A DNA stretch of 64,000 nt from Eudromia elegans (GCA_003342815.1 PTEX01000197.1:1454327-1518326); one strand, 5' to 3'; shown: positions 1-12,439, counted from the stretch's first letter. The notes: generated by a model not told the origin, from the sequence alone. Made by a program: numbers and translations.

Positions 1-1325
1 TGCTAGTGCTAGTGTCCTAGATAAACCACTATCCCAGGCACATACTCCCAACAACACAATATGTGCAATTAAGATACGTCTTCCTAAGGGTTATGGTACT
101 TTCACTGGGTCACTATTAATAGAGGAGCCACTGTGCCAGTTGATACTGAGCCCAGTGCTCCTCTGACAGAGCAACACCATGCACCCATGCTGTTAGTACC
201 TGCCTGGGCAAATGCTCTGCAAATCCTTCCCACAGCAGCAGAGAAGTGGCTATAGGACGCAGTAGCAAAATCCTTAAAATCAACAACAATGTTATGGACC
301 AGTGCTTGCATCTAGATCTGTGTCTGTGTATATATAAAATTGTGGTTGAATGCACTCATTTATATTTAACATGTACAATCTTCCAGGGAGTGAGAGAAGA
401 AGCTACAAAAATTCATGGCCTCCTTTACATGACAATAACCGCAGACAGTACAGTTGTACTCCTACACACGTTGCCCTATTAACTGTCTGTGGTCTCAGCA
501 TAAAAAATAGAACCACAGTTTAGCCTAAAATGTTGAGTTATGAAGTTGCAGATAATACAAGACCCGCAAGCAGCCATCACTGTCTGTTACTGACTTCCAG
601 TAATTCGGATACCAGCACAAGTGCTGGGCAATGTGCTTCTTGGTCAAATGAGAGGCCTCGACAGTCCCTTTTGCTCTTCAAGGAGGGTACCCAAGTCCTA
701 TGCATTGATGTCATATGTCTAGAAAGTGACATGTAGGAGGAGAAAAGGGGAATTAACAGATCAATTTAATACCCTGGAGGTGAGGATATAGAAGGTGAGG
801 AAAGTAGATGGTTGGGGAGGACAGATTCTCTAACCTCTCACCTTTAAAGACCTACGACCCACTTCTCCACAGGGTGTCAATATGAATAAACACCTTTTTT
901 TTTAATCTATTTTAATGTCAAAACAGTGATGCATTTCTAAAATCTGACCTTAAAATCACAGAGTTCACTGTACTTTTAAGAAATCTGATTGGCCAAAGCA
1001 TCTTCTCAGCCCCAGCAGCCGTTCTCTGTTCTCTCTCTTTTAACTCTGAAATGATTTTGAATTCATCTGTACCAGCCTTGTGTATCCGGTCCCTGCGGTA
1101 CTTATATTATCTCCTCTGGAAGAGTTACTTACGGGAAAGAAGTTGTTCTCACTGCACATTCAAGAAGAAATATATATATACACAGATATATAATCTACAT
1201 GTATCTGTTGCCATGGCAGTGATGTGGGTTACAACCAACAATTTTAGCTTCTCCAAGTTTAAAATCATAACCAAGCTAACAACTCTTTTGTTTGCACGCA
1301 AGAAATAAAGAACTGATGCAGTCAG
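1..1325. other. Non-coding AT-rich sequence at the left edge
   Basis: No coding region can be supported here. Open frames are short and lack codon bias. Visible structure is limited to a T run at about 895-904 and a TA-rich patch at about 1168-1195. A plausible splice acceptor lies near 386, ending in cttccag, and is followed by about 30 open codons, but no good donor follows. If the exon candidates to the right belong to one gene, this stretch is intron or contains unrecognised upstream exons. Confidence 0.6.
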
Positions 1326-1371
1326 CTAACTTATGAGTGCTGGAACTCAACTAACTTATGAGTGCTGGAAC
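1326..1371. repeat. 25-bp period tandem duplication
   Basis: A 21-bp unit beginning ctaacttatgagtgc occurs at 1326-1346 and again, identical, at 1351-1371, separated by four bases (period 25). It lies immediately upstream of the pyrimidine tract of the exon candidate at 1396, so it may be a recent slippage or duplication event within an intron. Confidence 0.9.
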
Positions 1372-1395
1372 ATTTTTGCTCTTTCTGCTTTTCAG

Positions 1396-1543
1396 ATGTC
1401 AATCAAGCAACTATGGTTTGTCCCCTGCATGTGGCATATGGGCTGCAGGACTGACCCAGTTTCTCCTTGGAGCTGTCATGGCAACCTGCATGGTCACATT
1501 TCTACTTTGTGTGGTGAAGTCTTTGATTTCTTGCTACATCAAA
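1396..1543 (+). CDS. Candidate coding exon with a membrane-spanning segment (unrecognised protein)
   Basis: A pyrimidine-rich acceptor (cttttcag, ending at 1395) and a near-consensus donor (AAA|gtaaga at 1544) bound 148 bp. Read with one base completing an upstream codon, the exon gives 49 open codons. The peptide starts with a short Cys-containing stretch (CQSSNYGLSPAC). It continues into about 28 mostly hydrophobic residues including FLLGAVMATCMVTFLL, and ends in a Lys-containing tail SCYIK. This resembles a single transmembrane helix with its cytoplasmic edge. The frame ends in phase 0. The other open frame is not hydrophobic. I do not recognise the family; a receptor-type or multi-pass membrane protein is possible. 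Splice motifs and hydrophobicity are seen; that the exon is real is inference. Confidence 0.42.
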
Positions 1544-1736
1544 GTAAGAATTAAGAAGTTTGGAACGGGAGAGAGGCTCATTCTTTCATTCCATTTTCTC
1601 TTGCTGTTTCTCTTACTCTAACAAGCAGCTTCCCTGCTTCTAAACAAAGCTTGGATCAGTGCAGTAGCAAAGAAGTTGGAGACAGAAGAAAGCTATGACT
1701 TGCTCTTTTCTATTCCAGTTCTGCTTTCTTCCTCAG

Positions 1737-1885
1737 AAGGACCCTTGCTTAGCCTGCTCGGGCTTTCTAGACAAATTAAGCACGTGCAATCATCCCATAT
1801 GTGTGCCACCTGAGAATGGGTCTGTCTCCCTGTCTAGACTCCAATACATTTGCAGCTCTTGCCCAATGAGATTAAACTCAGCAAA
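1737..1885 (+). CDS. Possible Cys-rich exon following the membrane exon (weak)
   Basis: A very strong acceptor (a long pyrimidine run ending cttcctcag at 1736) opens a frame in phase 0, which matches the phase left by the exon ending at 1543 across a 193-bp intron. The frame is rich in cysteine (motifs such as DPCLACSG and CNHPICVPPENG) and runs to a stop at 1887-1889. A donor-like AAA|gtagca at 1886 would remove that stop and leave two bases, the phase needed by the candidate at 9407. That donor is poor, so the exon could instead end the protein at the stop, or not be an exon at all. No homologue is recognised. Confidence 0.22.
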
Positions 1886-1889
1886 GTAG

Positions 1890-4800
1890 CAGCCTTGGTC
1901 TATGAAGTTCCCTGTTAAAAAGAGCATATATAGAGGAGAGAAACCAGTTCCCTGCAAAGGGAAAGGTTACAGTAGCAGCTCAATCCTATTTTGACATCAG
2001 AGAAGCTACAAGACAGCATGCCACCGGGACTGCTGCAACCTACAGAAACATTTCCAACTGGAGTTTACACTGCCACAAGAACTGTTCCTTTCTCAGCTTG
2101 GCTGCTTCCAGAACCTCTGGTTTGAAGACTGATGTGCATTTAACCATCCCGAGCCATTAGTTAGTTATCCAGAGCACCACACAGGCAATATTCAGCTGTG
2201 GGGAGCTGGCTGCCAGCAAAGAAAAAAACTCAGACTTCTATAGTAAAATCTTGATGACCTGAACAGGAAAGAAAAATGTTCTCCATTTTGGGGCAAACAC
2301 GCTTTTGTGATGGAGAAGATTGAAAAGGAAGGAAAAGAATGTCTGGAAGGTTTGATTTATGAAGGGAAATGAACTGTAAGATAATGTGTCCAGACGAGCT
2401 AAGCGAAGGCAAGAGCAAGGAAAGAGAGTGACGGCCAGCAAGTACCGGAAGGGCTCCAACAGCAAGGAGAGAAAGGAATGAGTCTATTCAGAAGGAGCAA
2501 GAAGTGTAGAAAGCACATTCAAAGTGGGAGTGTTGGGATGACATTTGAAAAGGGAAAATTTAGGCAGAGCAGCAGGAAAAGCTTCCTGACAGTGAGATAT
2601 GTGTATTGGAATCATCCCTTAGGAGAAGTCCTGGAAGCATCATCCTTTGGCATGCAAAAACTGAGCTGGAGGAAAACTGCAGGCCCTGGAAAGGCCTTAT
2701 CCAAAGCTCACTGAAGTCAACAGAGAAGCTTGCATTAATTACAGGGGTTTGGCGCAGGGACTAACTCTGTAGCCAGGAACAAGTCTGCAGTGAGGAGAGA
2801 AGCTCTCAATAGGTGACTTGGTTGTGCCGGGATGAGTGGCATCCTCCCAACAAGAACTGTGAAAAAAACGGGCAAATGCAAAGGAAAATTAAAAAAAAAA
2901 AAGCAAAATCCGTCTCCTTTATGGCAACGTCTGCAGGGACCTGCTCTGCCTTGCCCAATACACAGTCACAGTTAGGGCTTGGGCCTCTGCTAGCCTGGGC
3001 CCCAGGGAAGGCCAGCTGCCAAAACCAGGGCAATTCTGCCTAGGTCAGAGAGTAGGGCATGGGTGGATGGGAAAGAAAAGGAGCAAGAGAGAGTGCAGGA
3101 GAGAGCATATGCACCATATCTCTGGATGTGCAGCAAGGAGCCAGCAGGAAGCAGCACGGGTTCGGGTTGGGAGGGAGCAGGCGATGCCTGCAGACAGCAG
3201 CCAAGGCAGAGGCGGAGCCGCTCCGGAGACGATGCTGTTTCCTTTGCATCTAGAAAAAAGTCTCATGTGAAGAAATCTATGTTAAAAACAGTCAAGGCGC
3301 TGACACTCTCACCAGTGCTCTCTGATGGACTGACTTTCTCTGTCTCCAGAGGCAGGAGGTGATTTTCCCTTCAGAGGATGCAATTAATACCTCCCTTGGA
3401 AGGAGGAAATTCCCTCGCAGGAAACAACTCCCCTGCCCCCAGGCAGGCAAGTTGGCCCTGCGGAACCCAGCTGGATGATGCAGACCATTGCCGCAGAAGC
3501 ACGCGGACAGCCTGCGTGCTATCTGTAGAGCAAGGCTCTTGGGTGCTCCTGCATGCATGGAGTGTCCTCCCACCACTTCCAGCAGTGTCACTCAGAATGA
3601 TGGCCAGGACACCTCCTCTGTGGTGGGAAACTGAATTTCAGGCTCTGACCCTACCCAAGTTTCCTCCCCCTTCCTGACTAAAGCTTCTGTGCACAAAGGG
3701 TTTCCACACATCTGCAGAGGAGATAAACAGACATGGAAAATAAAAGGAACAGCCGAGCTGGGAACGCATCAGCCCTGAAAGTGCTCCTTGCATCTGCCAT
3801 CCATCCCCTATCACTGCTTTTACTGCTGCATTCCCTTATCCCAACAGGCTGCCTTGTCCTTTTAAACAGCAAACATCACGCGACAGGAAATGACAGCCTG
3901 TGCTATTGCCAAGCTGGCATAAATGGAGTTAAAGCAGAAAGCCTAAATTAAAATAAAAGTATGTTATAGAGAAGTTGCACTTACTTCCAGATCAGGCATT
4001 AAAAAACCAGGGAGTTTGGAGTTAAAGTTATGCTTAAAATAAATTCAAACTTGTTGAAGTGTGGCAGTGCATAACCAAGGCACACAAACAGCCTTAATTC
4101 TGCCCTGCAGTGACACACAACCATATGATTATGATTAAAATCTTTTAGTATTTGTGGTCCTACACTAGATTACACTGATAAATACAGTATTTTTTGTGTT
4201 CTCTTGTTTTACTCCTTCCCTAGCATCTTTGTGCCCTGGATAGTGACATTGGCACAAATTTCACTGCTTATCAGGACAAAAAAAAAGGATACATATCATA
4301 GGTCCTTCAGATCTGTAATGAAAGATCCGGGCTAAGCATTGTCTTGGAAATATCCTGCCTCACAACATCAAATCTACAGTCCCTGATTCCTAAGACTCTG
4401 GATAGTGCAACTGAGCTTTTACACCAAGTGAACATTTTGTGGAGGAGCTGGGAAGGGTTTTCCTAATGCCTTTATATCACTATAATCTACACTCATGTAT
4501 TTATTTTACAAGTCTGTTAAAACCTGAGTTTTAAAGTGCAGAGAAAATAGAGACAAAGAAAATCATCTGGATAAACAATTATGGCTTTTTGTCAAGGACT
4601 CAGGAGCTAATCGAGTCCAGATCTGTTCCACATTTACATTTATATGCACTTACTGAGCTAGAGAAAGTCAGATTAACATCAAGAGTCAGTTCTGCCCTCA
4701 GCTACATACACGCAAACTCTGTTGAGTAAATGAGGGCTTTTAGGGTGTAACAGTATGCTAAGTTTGTCCCCAAATATTCAAGCTGACTGCTTAATATCCA

Positions 4801-7504
4801 ATTTTGTACAACCCTGTTTGACCTAGACACATGTTCAAATTACTTGTCTGCACATCAGACTGGTCTGAAATGACTCTACAGAAGTTGAATTTACAGAGTG
4901 TGGGTAGATTGAAGTGTCATGATGTATTTAAATATTTAGCACTGAAGCAGAGCGGTCCACTTATTTGCAGTTCTGCTGCTGGGTATCAGGAACAACCCTG
5001 GCATTAATCAGGTTCTGATGTATTAACAAGCTAATAGATATTTCATAGTTTACAGTTTATAATTCTTTTGTTCACATAAATACACACACCCCACCTCCAC
5101 TTCTTCCCTAGAACAGCATATCTTTTAAAACGTGTTGACTTTAAAAGCTGTATTTTATTTGGCCTTGACTGATCAGTTGACAAAGTTTTCTATTACATGG
5201 AAAAGCACCTTGCCATTAGCAGGCTTTTTGTACATTATACAGAATTCTGAAGAGACTCATTGTGCGAGAGAAAATCATCCAACCTAAGAGAAGCTGTTCT
5301 TCACAGGCCAAAAAACCATTCTCTGCATATGCAGATCCCAAATAAATATGAAACCAATAACAACTGTGAGCAATGATCTTTGCATAAGGGGAATACTTAC
5401 AAAGTCCCTTTTACAAATCACATCTAAGGGAGGAAAATGCTATCACCTTTGCTTCACAGAAATAAGTGATTCTAAAGCCCATAGATTGAAAACGAAATCT
5501 GTAGCACAAAAGGAAACAAAATCCTTTTCTCTGGGGTTAGCACTTCCCACTTCATTCATCCCACTTCACCACCACTGGTAGCCTTTTATAAATCTAAAGG
5601 CACTGAGTAGGTCATGATTTAATAGCTTCCAGATAGACCATACCTAGTACAGGGAGGATCACAATGTCAGTATTAATACGTTGCAACTTGTATGCCTAAT
5701 GAATATTAATTGCAAATCATTAAAATCATTAATATTTTTTACGAAACAGAATACTGCAGCTTTTACCAAGAGGATACTTTAGAGTAGATTAAATGGAAGC
5801 TATATATATTTTTTTTTGTCTCTGTGAATAAAACAGTTTTCCATTAAAAAAAATCTTATTTGCTGACACTGAAGTTTCTTGTGGGAACACATCATCTTTT
5901 TAAATTAAATTTTCATTTGGAAGATTTTCAGGTCAAAGGTGGAATTTCTGGTCAAAAGCATACCGAGGAAGAACAAACAGGTTCTGAACAAAACAGAGCA
6001 GAGTTTTTATACCCTGAGCACTTGACTTAGTTGTGCAACTGACAGCTAGCCTGGCATAAAGACCCTTGTTGCTTGGTCTTGCTCATTTTTGGCCACACTT
6101 TTTCCCAAACAGCCCTTCATCTATTCCAAAGAGCAAAAGATGCAAAACCTCACTCCAGCTTCCAAATCCCTTTCACCATCAAAGAGGCTCAAATCAGGTT
6201 GTTCCTCCCTAGGACAGTTGTATATCTTTAACCATGTGGACATTGTTGATGGCAGTGCAAGTCCCTGGAGGAATAGTTACCTGCCCTGTCCCTTTGCTGG
6301 AAAAGCACCTTTTGGCATAAGATTGGGCAGAGCACTGGGGCAATAAGGCTTAAAGTCCCTTCCTGGTGTTTGTCCATCCATAGGCACTGTCGCAAGACTT
6401 TGAGAGAGTCCAAGCCCAATCATCTGCCCCACTATCCTGCAAACCCCAGCTCAAGGGAGACCAAACCAGTCCCCAAGTCCTGTCTGCACATCATTTGAGA
6501 CACCATGCCAGAATGAAACAGAAAGTATCTGCCCATTCTGCCCGGCTTGGCAGATGTAAGCCCCCTGTGATGCTGGCAAGTCAGCCCCAGAAGGTGCTGG
6601 CCTCCAGTGGAGGAGCCGTGGCCAACCTTTGGCTGCTTCCTTTACACGCACAACAGGATCTGAAAGAGGATGTCTGCTGATATCTCTTTTCCCTTCCATG
6701 TGTGGGTGTATGCCATATCAGCAGAAAGCACCTGGAGGAATGGCATAAATGAGTCCCCAGCGGGTGGCTGCAGGACTTTATCAGTACAATGAGAAGTTAA
6801 AGGCTGAGCAGCAGATAAACCCTCATGTCCCCAGAACCTGATTCTCCAGAATATCCCAGCCTGCTTTTGCCACTATAATGATATACCTGAGCTGTAAACC
6901 TGGTTAAACTTGCCAGTTAAAAGGGGGTTTATGACACTTTGGTCTCAACAGAGTGGTACCAAGTAGATGGAACAATCTGAAGAGCACATCCATTAGCTCA
7001 TCTGTGTTGCAAAGTGTGGTGGAAACAGGATCCATCAGAAGCAAGTTACAGAGCCTGATCCTGGATTCACCTTAAAGCGGGCAAGTCAGAAGTGTTTCAG
7101 CCAAGTCAACATAGCCTAATGAGTACCAAACATTGTCAGAAGGGATCAAAATGAGGCCTCTGTGTGTGTGTGTAGTTTTGTAACACCTCCCTCTCCCACC
7201 AGCCACACCAGTTTCCTCAAAGCAGAACAGTAGAGTACAGACCCAAACTTGCTCTATGATGTATTAAAGCCTTGTTTTTCCCACTGCATAAAGTACTGAC
7301 CCAGCCCCCTCAAAAGTTCCCAGCATATTTGAATTGTGAGTCAGAGACCACAATGGAGATGCTTAAACTTTGTCAAGCTAGGCAAGTATCTCCTGCCAAG
7401 CAGTAATCACTGTGATTTTTTGCTCTGTCACTCATAAGCCCTTCCTACCCATGAACAACACACTGGCTCATTGAGAAAGCACTAGATATTTGTTGGATGC
7501 TTAC
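1890..7504. other. Non-coding stretch, probably intronic
   Basis: No supported gene. Short open frames at 3059-3677 lie in a locally GC-richer patch and occur in several overlapping frames on both strands, which suggests low stop frequency rather than coding. Isolated acceptor-like pyrimidine tracts end near 4224, 5111 and 6110, but none is followed by a convincing donor in a compatible phase. The frame after 4224 reads a short hydrophobic segment (IFVPWIVTLAQISLLI) and is noted only as a possibility. A run of A lies at about 2890-2901, a TA/T tract at about 5803-5818 and a TG run at 7158-7173. Confidence 0.6.
7158..7173. repeat. (TG)n microsatellite
   Basis: A short run of alternating TG, about seven to eight units, following ggcctctg. 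Confidence 0.85.
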
Positions 7505-7593
7505 CTATAGCATCTCCAACGTATGGTTCTTCTGAGCAGAGCACTGCAAACCACATGGAAAGTTGCAGGTACTGGCAGATCAGGTGGCTGCAC
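7505..7593 (-). CDS. Candidate minus-strand exon (unrecognised)
   Basis: On the minus strand a long pyrimidine tract ending cttcttttacag leads into 89 bp that stop at a near-consensus donor, ATAG|gtaagc. Two of three frames are open. One (with motifs CSHLICQYLQLSMWF and SEEPYVGDAI) continues upstream of the acceptor as an unbroken frame that begins with a hydrophobic, signal-like run, so an unspliced small secreted or membrane protein (7482-7682, minus) is an alternative reading. The plus strand carries a poorer mirror pair of splice motifs (ctatag and GCAG|gtactg). The splice signals are among the best in the window, but no family is recognised. Confidence 0.3.
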
Positions 7594-7689
7594 CTGTAAA
7601 AGAAGCAATGAAGAAAGAGGACAGAAAGAATAAGAGCAATACTGAAAAGCAATGCCAGAAAAATCTTCATCTTTGAGGTCACAGTCTCA

Positions 7690-9406
7690 CATTCAAAGAA
7701 ATCATCATTCCTCTTAGCAAATCATTCTAAAGCTTAAGAGTTAATCTGTGATGGCTCAGGCACCATCCCTCCATTTATTTGGCCATCAGTACTACCACTG
7801 CAAAAAATGTGAATTTTGGCAAAAAAGATCGAACCAGGATGAGGAAGCATTAACTGTGTTATTCACCATAACTACATCCACCTGCCACCATGAGTTAACA
7901 TCTAAAGTAGCAAAATGTGTTTTCACTGCTCTTCATTCGTGCAGGGACAACCTTGACGCAGTGGTGAGAAGGGCTCTGTTTTTGCTTGCTTGTCATCAGA
8001 ACAATTCACTCTGTCCCAGTCTGGGCAAAAAAAAAGTGGAAATGACCCTCAAAATGCTGAAACTATGAGTAAGTCTTCCCTTTCAAAGTATGCTGGGCTG
8101 TGGTGTTGCCAGTCATTAAAAAGGAATGCAATTTTGGTGTGTCTTCCAACAAGTTAACCCAACACTACCCAAAAGTTTCATCTACCCCTCAATTTTTCTC
8201 TTAGCGATTCCTGTTGCTGCACCAGTGGAAATGCTGCCATCCAGGGGTATAGCTGAGAGTTAACACAGGCAAAAAGAGTCCATTATGTAGGAAATATGGA
8301 GATACAACATGTCCCCATCCAGCCTCAGATGCCACTGCTGCTATTTCAGAGCAGTTTAATCAATACACAAGTTAGCTGTCTCTCAGATGCTAACATCAAG
8401 AATTTTTAAGAAGTTCCAAAATTATTTATTATTTATCTTTCAATTTAAAGATTAATACATCATGATTAATACATTTTTAAATATTATTTGACTATAGATC
8501 ACCCATTCATTTCTCATTCTTAAGATTTCCTGTATGATCATGAATGCGAGAAACTATTTTTTTTTTTTAAATTACCTTTTTTTTCCCCCACTTTTTCTTA
8601 CATTAAAAGCCAAAATTCTCAGGCAAGCTCAGCATTCTGGCAGAGAGGCATGAGGGCTTTAAGGAAATCCCCAAGTCTCACAGTTCAAGACTTGATCTGC
8701 AATGAGGTGAGCTGGCAACACCACGCTCCACCTTAGCACTCCAGCTGCTGCTTTGCCAGTGGAGTCGTACTAGCAGGAATACAAGAACTAGAGACTCAGA
8801 ATAAAATCAGACAGAACAAAACCAGCGTTTCACACGTCTGAGGTCGTGTATGTGTGTGTGTATGTGCATGCTGCTTCAGTTTTCTTCTCATCACAACTAG
8901 ATTTAATATTTCTTCAGCGGATTCATGCTCATACTTGTGTGAAGTGATCCTTTCCATTATCTTCTCCATCACCCAGGCTGCAGGGCTGAATGGGCTGCTG
9001 CTATCCATCCCTTCTGTCTGTGGTTTTAGACAGCTGGGCTGTACGTCTGGCAAGATGTGGGAGTTTCCACATTCTGAGTGCTTGAGGAGGAAAGAGGTCA
9101 CTGTGCATCTCGCTCTGTAGGAGTTCTGATTTTCACCTCTTTAACACCCATTATTGGGAGTTTGGAGGTGGGACACGGGGGTAGCAAGAAAAAAAAACTT
9201 TGAGTGAGACTTCTGCATTAGGTTTGCAAATTTTTTTTTGTAAAGATAGGCAGTGAATGTCTGAGACGATTTCCCATAATAAATGCAAACACCACATTTT
9301 TCTATATTTCTGCTTTCAGGACAGAAGAGTTTTTGATTGAAGCTGTGGCTAAAGCCCCAGAGAGAGAACTAGAAGCTCTAATATTTTCTTTGTACTTTTG
9401 CTTTAG
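7690..9406. other. Non-coding stretch, probably intronic
   Basis: No supported gene. The interval holds T runs near 8556-8583, a GT-rich microsatellite at 8846-8870, and a patch at about 8850-9120 that is open on both strands. A strong acceptor ending caccCAG near 8979 opens a plus-strand frame in phase 0 for about 45 codons but lacks a good donor. The minus strand of the same patch is open for about 100 codons and has an acceptor-like ctcctacag near 9116. Neither is convincing alone. Confidence 0.5.
8846..8870. repeat. GT-rich microsatellite
   Basis: Imperfect TG/TATG repeat (gtgtatgtgtgtgtgtatg). It contributes the His-Thr repeats seen in a minus-strand open frame, which argues against that end of the frame being coding. 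Confidence 0.85.
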
Positions 9407-9471
9407 GCAAGGAATTTCAGTCCTAGGACTGTGGTGTCTTCCTGACAAATCTGAGACACGTCAAAATGAAG
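9407..9471 (+). CDS. Candidate 65-bp internal coding exon
   Basis: The acceptor acttttgctttag ends at 9406 and the donor GAAG|gtaaagt begins at 9472. The 65 bp read as one base, 21 open codons and one base. The peptide includes GISVLGLWCLP followed by a charged stretch DKSETRQNE. It ends with one leftover G, which joins in phase to the first two bases (CA) of the candidate exon at 19537 to make an Ala codon, so the two exons form a continuous frame across a 10-kb intron. Upstream it needs two bases from the previous exon. The membrane exon at 1396 leaves none, so an exon between them is required; the weak candidate at 1737 would satisfy the phase. No homologue is recognised. Confidence 0.35.
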
Positions 9472-12156
9472 GTAAAGTACTAATGATCTTCTTTAACTCC
9501 CCACGCCTCCCATCTCAGCCCTGGTGACCCTATGAGACATAGCCTAGACCTGTGCTCGCCGAACACCCCACAGACTTTCATGTAACAGAGTGAAAGGCTG
9601 AAGGTACATAAGGGAGCAAAGGAGAAAGAAAAAGAAGCTGAATTCTGCAGGCTGGATCCTAAGTCCATTCAAATCAGTGGGTTTCCAATGCCCTTACTAG
9701 ACTTCAGCTAAAAAAATATTAAATATAATAACAACAGAAATAGATATAACGGTTCTGACTGACAGGCCAAAAGCTAAGCTGAATTCATCCACAAAGGTGA
9801 TTTCTCCAAGACAGCCACATTAGAAGAGCAATGTGGGGGAGTTTGTTCTCCTGCTTGTTGCCAATTGGTAGATGACCAGATTACTTAATACTTCCAAGTC
9901 TGTCAATCTGACATCATCCTTGGGTAATGCAATATGCTCATTGAAAACAATTTATATCAGATAGTTATTGATCAGAGAGAGACAGCATGCAAATAGGAAT
10001 ACCATGACACCAAGATAACTTGAATTGAAAGGAGAACTGCCCTTCCAAAGAGGTCTTCAACACAGGCCCTGTCTGCAGCCATCTTCATAAGACCACTGTC
10101 ATTTAAGCTGAAAGACAGACCCTATTGCATTGTTGCAGTAGAAGGTTGGACTTGCTAGGACAGGGATTGCAATGCATTTTTTGAGCACACTATTCTCAGC
10201 AACACGTTTTGGATCAGAGTTTCTGGAGACTGAGCCTATGCCATAACAGTGACCCTGAGAGTATTTAGCATGGGCCCATCTTGAAAAAGTAATTTTAAGG
10301 AAATCTGGATTGTAGTCTGAATGCAAATAGCTTCTTTCTGCTCTACATCCTCCAACGCAATGCAAGCAGACCAAGCAATTCAAGGAGCATAGCAGAGCCC
10401 CAGCAGGGCTTCAGCCCAACATTTGAGCTTCCTCCTTAAGCCAACGAAAGAAGGCAGCAGCAAAAACATTTCATATTCACCTGGAAACTTTCTAATGCTG
10501 TTTGCAGAAACAGTGGCTGCAGCTGGGAAAACACCACAGTCCTCTCCCTGGTAGTGTGCCTCCACCATGCCACTGGCTGGGCTGTGGGATTGTCAGCTGT
10601 TACTTAGCAGTCCAGACTAGTCAAATTACAAAATCTGGAAGAGAGATGGAAGCTGAAACCAGAGAAGCTGCAAACAAGGGCTAGCAGCCTCCCACGACAG
10701 AGCAGGAAAGGCAGCTCACTGCAAGAAGATGGGTTTTCAGTGTCAGGTACCCAGAAAACCTACGTGAGCAAACACATTCACATAATGTTCAGGGAACCAC
10801 TGGCTTTGGACACATGTGCTAGCCAAGGGATTTCAGAGGCCTAAAACAGGCGCTGCCTTCCTCCTCTGCCCCTGTTACCTCACTGTAGTTACGATAGGGA
10901 GGACAGAAAAAAGCCCCTTTCAAACCACTGCTAACACATCCATCTCTCAGCAATCTGCAACAGCTCTATGCCATTACCAACAGGCTTGGCAGAGCAGCCT
11001 CACCAGTCAGTTTTGTATCAGGGGTTAAAGATCACACCGTATCTATCTCTGAACACACCTTTGTTAGTTTTGGCTGCACCCTTTCAGGTATCACCTGCCT
11101 CCCCCGGCAAATATGTTCTATCTTAAACTCCTGATGCAAGCTTGCTGCAAGGACTGACTTTGCGTAGTAGATACCTGTGCGCCTTCCACATCCATGCTCC
11201 TCTGTCAGAAATTGTGCCAAGCAGCTGATGAGAGAGGGAGAACTCTAACGTGACTAGAGTAGACACATTACAGGAAGCAGGAGAAGGAGCTGGAAGCAAA
11301 TTCACGGTCAGGCTGCTGGCTGGCTGTGTTGGAAGCAGAATGGAAAACTGGCACTGACATCCTGCCACCCCAACAAACAATTCATTCATATGCAGAGCTA
11401 CAGAGCAAATGATATGTCAGTTGTTCATCTGGAGAACAGGTTTCACCAGCCTGGATTAAATGATTACATTCCTGCAGTATGTGCTTCTCGCTGGTGTGGG
11501 AGATAAAGGAAGTAAAGTGAAATCATTTATGAAGAGAGGCCTGACCCTGAAATCCTGTCCCAAACACCCTGAGAAAGTCCGGACCAACATGGCGCACAGT
11601 GAACTTTGCAAGTGTGCATTTGCAAGGAAGCATTTCAGTGCCAATGTGCTGAAATTACAAATGCAAGAAAACACCTCATTCAATTATAGGAGGTATATAC
11701 TTTGACTCAAATTACTGTGTCCAGATGTGCAACAGACTGGAGGTATTTCTGCGCCTTCTGCTCCTCATTCCCACAAGCACACACAAAGCTGAATGCAGGC
11801 TAAGTGCACTTGGAGGTCTTAAAGTACATGTGCAGCAGTGACAGACTCCACCAAACACTGTGTCCTGCATTCACAACCCCCCGTTGAGTGAGTCCCTTAG
11901 GATGTAATTGCATTCGACTTCATTCCAGGCCATAAGCATAGGCCTGGCTACAGACATTACTGCTAGCACAAGGAAAGAAAAACCCATAAAGGAGAAAGTG
12001 CAAAAAAAATCCCACTCTCGTAATCCAAGCACATTTAGGATGAAGGGTATGTGCCTCCATAGTAAAAGGTTACTTTGTTATTGTTGACAGTCTGGCGGCC
12101 TTCCCTGCATTGGTCTATTGCAAGGCAGAAAAGACAGGCTCACATCTGCTGAGCAG
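9472..12156. other. Non-coding stretch, probably intronic
   Basis: No gene supported. Open frames are short and occur on both strands. An AT-rich patch lies at about 9711-9750, and there are no obvious interspersed repeats. Nothing else stands out. Confidence 0.6.
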
Positions 12157-12378
12157 CCTCTGAAACACACTGCACGGAACCCCTGGTGCCCCGCACCATC
12201 TTCCTGAAGTCCTCCCAGATCTACATGAGCAACAAGCAGGTGCCCTACAAGATGCCACAAGCCCTTCAGAAGGCCTCTCGCGTGGCTGAGGCCAAGCCCA
12301 TGGTGTGCTTGCTTGTTGCACTGGTGGGCTTGGTGTTGCTTGGTTGTGCACTGGCCCAAGCAACACGCCCTCTCCATG
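12157..12378 (+). pseudogene. Coding-like block with G/C-ending codons; exon or retrocopy remnant
   Basis: From about 12180 the plus strand reads some 25 consecutive codons of which nearly all end in G or C, starting VPRTIFLKSSQIYMSNK. This contrasts sharply with the AT-rich surroundings and is a typical signature of vertebrate coding sequence. The frame continues through ALQKASRVAEAK into a hydrophobic stretch (VCLLVALVGLVLLGCALA) and reaches a donor-like CAT|gtaagg at 12379. An acceptor-like ctgctgagcag precedes 12157, where the frame is closed just upstream by a stop at 12150-12152. The codon bias is strongest in the first half, and the second half may be drifted sequence. I do not recognise the protein. 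A live exon, a processed-pseudogene fragment and chance are all possible, in that order of preference. Confidence 0.33.
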
Positions 12379-12439
12379 TAAGGGACCATGCAGTGAGCGA
12401 TATAGGGGTGCAGCCATCATACAACATGGGGCAGTAGTA

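Noticed and set aside
3059-3677. Cluster of 60-99 codon frames on both strands
   Set aside because: Overlapping frames on both strands in a GC-richer patch indicate few stop codons by composition, and no motif is recognisable.
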